From positions 806,001 through 870,000 of the forward strand of contig NZ_JARKMX010000001.1 in the NCBI RefSeq assembly GCF_029360705.1: a stretch of 64,000 bases of DNA, read 5' to 3'. The position numbers were made by a program, and so were the translations under genes. The stretch is from Paraflavitalea pollutisoli. Its GTDB lineage: Bacteria; Bacteroidota; Bacteroidia; Chitinophagales; Chitinophagaceae. The notes below the pieces were generated by a model. That model did not search any database, was not told where the DNA came from, and worked only from the letters and a program-made list of their open reading frames with translations. This document shows, piece after piece, positions 63,597-64,000 of the stretch (its first letter is position 1; each line of letters starts with the position of its first letter).

Positions 63597-63982
63597 TACA
63601 ATTGATTTTAATAATGTTAGCCAGAGCCTTAACCAATATGTAAAAATGAAAGGGTGACGGTCGTTAGGTGATCTCGTTATAGTGAAGCGAATGCCTGGTT
63701 GTGGTCATTATCAACAAGAGAACCGATCGACTAATGCGATATGCTGACAATCGAAAAGGAATTTGATCCTTTTTCAGAGATATTCAATCGGTTACTTATC
63801 TTTTTTTAAAGAAATACTTTTAAATGATTAGATCGGTGTACAAGTAAACTCTTAGGTCGGTTATCCGAAGGCATTAGTGTGGGTATCGTACCGTCGTCAA
63901 AATAATTTCGACGTTTTATACCCACAAAATTGGGGAGGATAACCGAAATTGTACAGTCAATTGACCATTAAACCCTTTCTTT
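63597..63982 (+). other. Divergent intergenic region at the right edge
   Basis: About 386 bp of AT-rich DNA between the minus-strand acyltransferase and an ATG at 63983. It carries the nested inverted repeat listed next and runs such as TTTTTTTAAAGAAATACTTTTAAA near 63800 in shorter pieces. I see no open frame of note and no recognised operator. Confidence 0.4.
63857..63946 (+). ncRNA. Nested three-stem inverted repeat, candidate structured RNA leader
   Basis: Three co-centred helices: TCGGTTATCC (63857-63866) with GGATAACCGA (63937-63946), 10 bp; TGTGGGTAT (63878-63886) with ATACCCACA (63918-63926), 9 bp; CGTCG (63892-63896) with CGACG (63909-63913), 5 bp. Asymmetric internal loops (GAAGGCATTAG and AAAATTGGGGA) separate P1 and P2. 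The element ends 36 bp before an ATG at 63983. I do not recognise a known riboswitch family. It could instead be a protein-binding palindrome. Confidence 0.55.
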
Positions 63983-64000
63983 ATGAACGTTCATATCCTT
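63983..64000 (+). CDS. Start of a gene running off the right edge (6 codons visible)
   Basis: ATGAACGTTCATATCCTT encodes MNVHIL and then leaves the window. It follows the structured element at the distance of a short leader. Function cannot be judged. ATGAACGTTCAT is itself a 12-bp palindrome. Confidence 0.35.

Overview
The window is chromosomal DNA of a member of the Bacteroidota, most like the Chitinophagaceae (Chitinophaga/Niastella relatives). The evidence is a SusC/RagA-type receptor, several TonB-dependent receptors with carboxypeptidase-like N-terminal domains, type IX secretion genes (GldJ, PorU, PorV, a PorP/SprF protein), paired DUF2807 proteins, a BshA enzyme for bacillithiol, few Shine-Dalgarno sites, and promoters of the Bacteroidota TAnnTTTG type. 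No CRISPR array, insertion sequence, phage or plasmid module was recognised. Almost all the DNA is ordinary chromosomal gene content.

Layout. 1-5 kb: partial SusC-like receptor, initiator tRNA, a lipoprotein esterase and two DUF2807 proteins. 6-10 kb: a TPP riboswitch driving a TonB-dependent receptor, then a PmoA-like protein. 10-16 kb: two tandem Crp-type regulators, isocitrate dehydrogenase, a small membrane protein coupled to a phytanoyl-CoA dioxygenase-like gene broken by an in-frame amber codon, and small enzymes. 16-25 kb: threonine dehydrogenase-like epimerase, KdsA, AraC regulator, PspC protein, aconitase, GH18 chitinase and a formylglycine-generating enzyme. 25-40 kb: a large sulfur block. 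40-49 kb: CHAD protein, MurF and the T9SS genes. 49-64 kb: IspF, Dut, an EnvC-like protein, BshA, two M28 peptidases, a tetrapyrrole-methylase-family protein, an EI24/CysZ-like protein, Mpg, PorP/SprF, Upp, AnmK and a siderophore-type acyltransferase.

The sulfur block is the most interesting region. APS reductase (CysH), ATP sulfurylase (CysD, CysN), uroporphyrinogen-III methyltransferase, sulfite reductase (CysJ, CysI) and a fusion of a siroheme-synthase domain to a TSUP (TauE/SafE) transporter form a complete sulfate-to-sulfide route with its cofactor supply. A TonB-dependent receptor, MetX, an OsmC protein and an O-acylhomoserine sulfhydrylase follow. Two short reading frames that end in cysteine-codon clusters (YCYNYCCCC and ECYCCTNK) sit just upstream of cysH and of the TonB receptor. 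The second is followed by a terminator-like hairpin 134 bp or less before the receptor gene. Four palindromes with identical TCTA-N9-TAGA geometry lie upstream of cysH, cobA and the receptor (two sites). I read this as a two-layer sulfur control system: a DNA-binding regulator plus cysteine-codon leader-peptide attenuation. It ties an otherwise anonymous outer-membrane receptor to sulfur nutrition. The pattern is visible in the sequence; the mechanism is inferred.

Other points: three genes (kdsA, porU, dut) have TAnnTTTG only 4-5 bp before the ATG, which predicts near-leaderless mRNAs. A nested three-stem inverted repeat occupies the last 150 bp before a gene that starts at the window edge.
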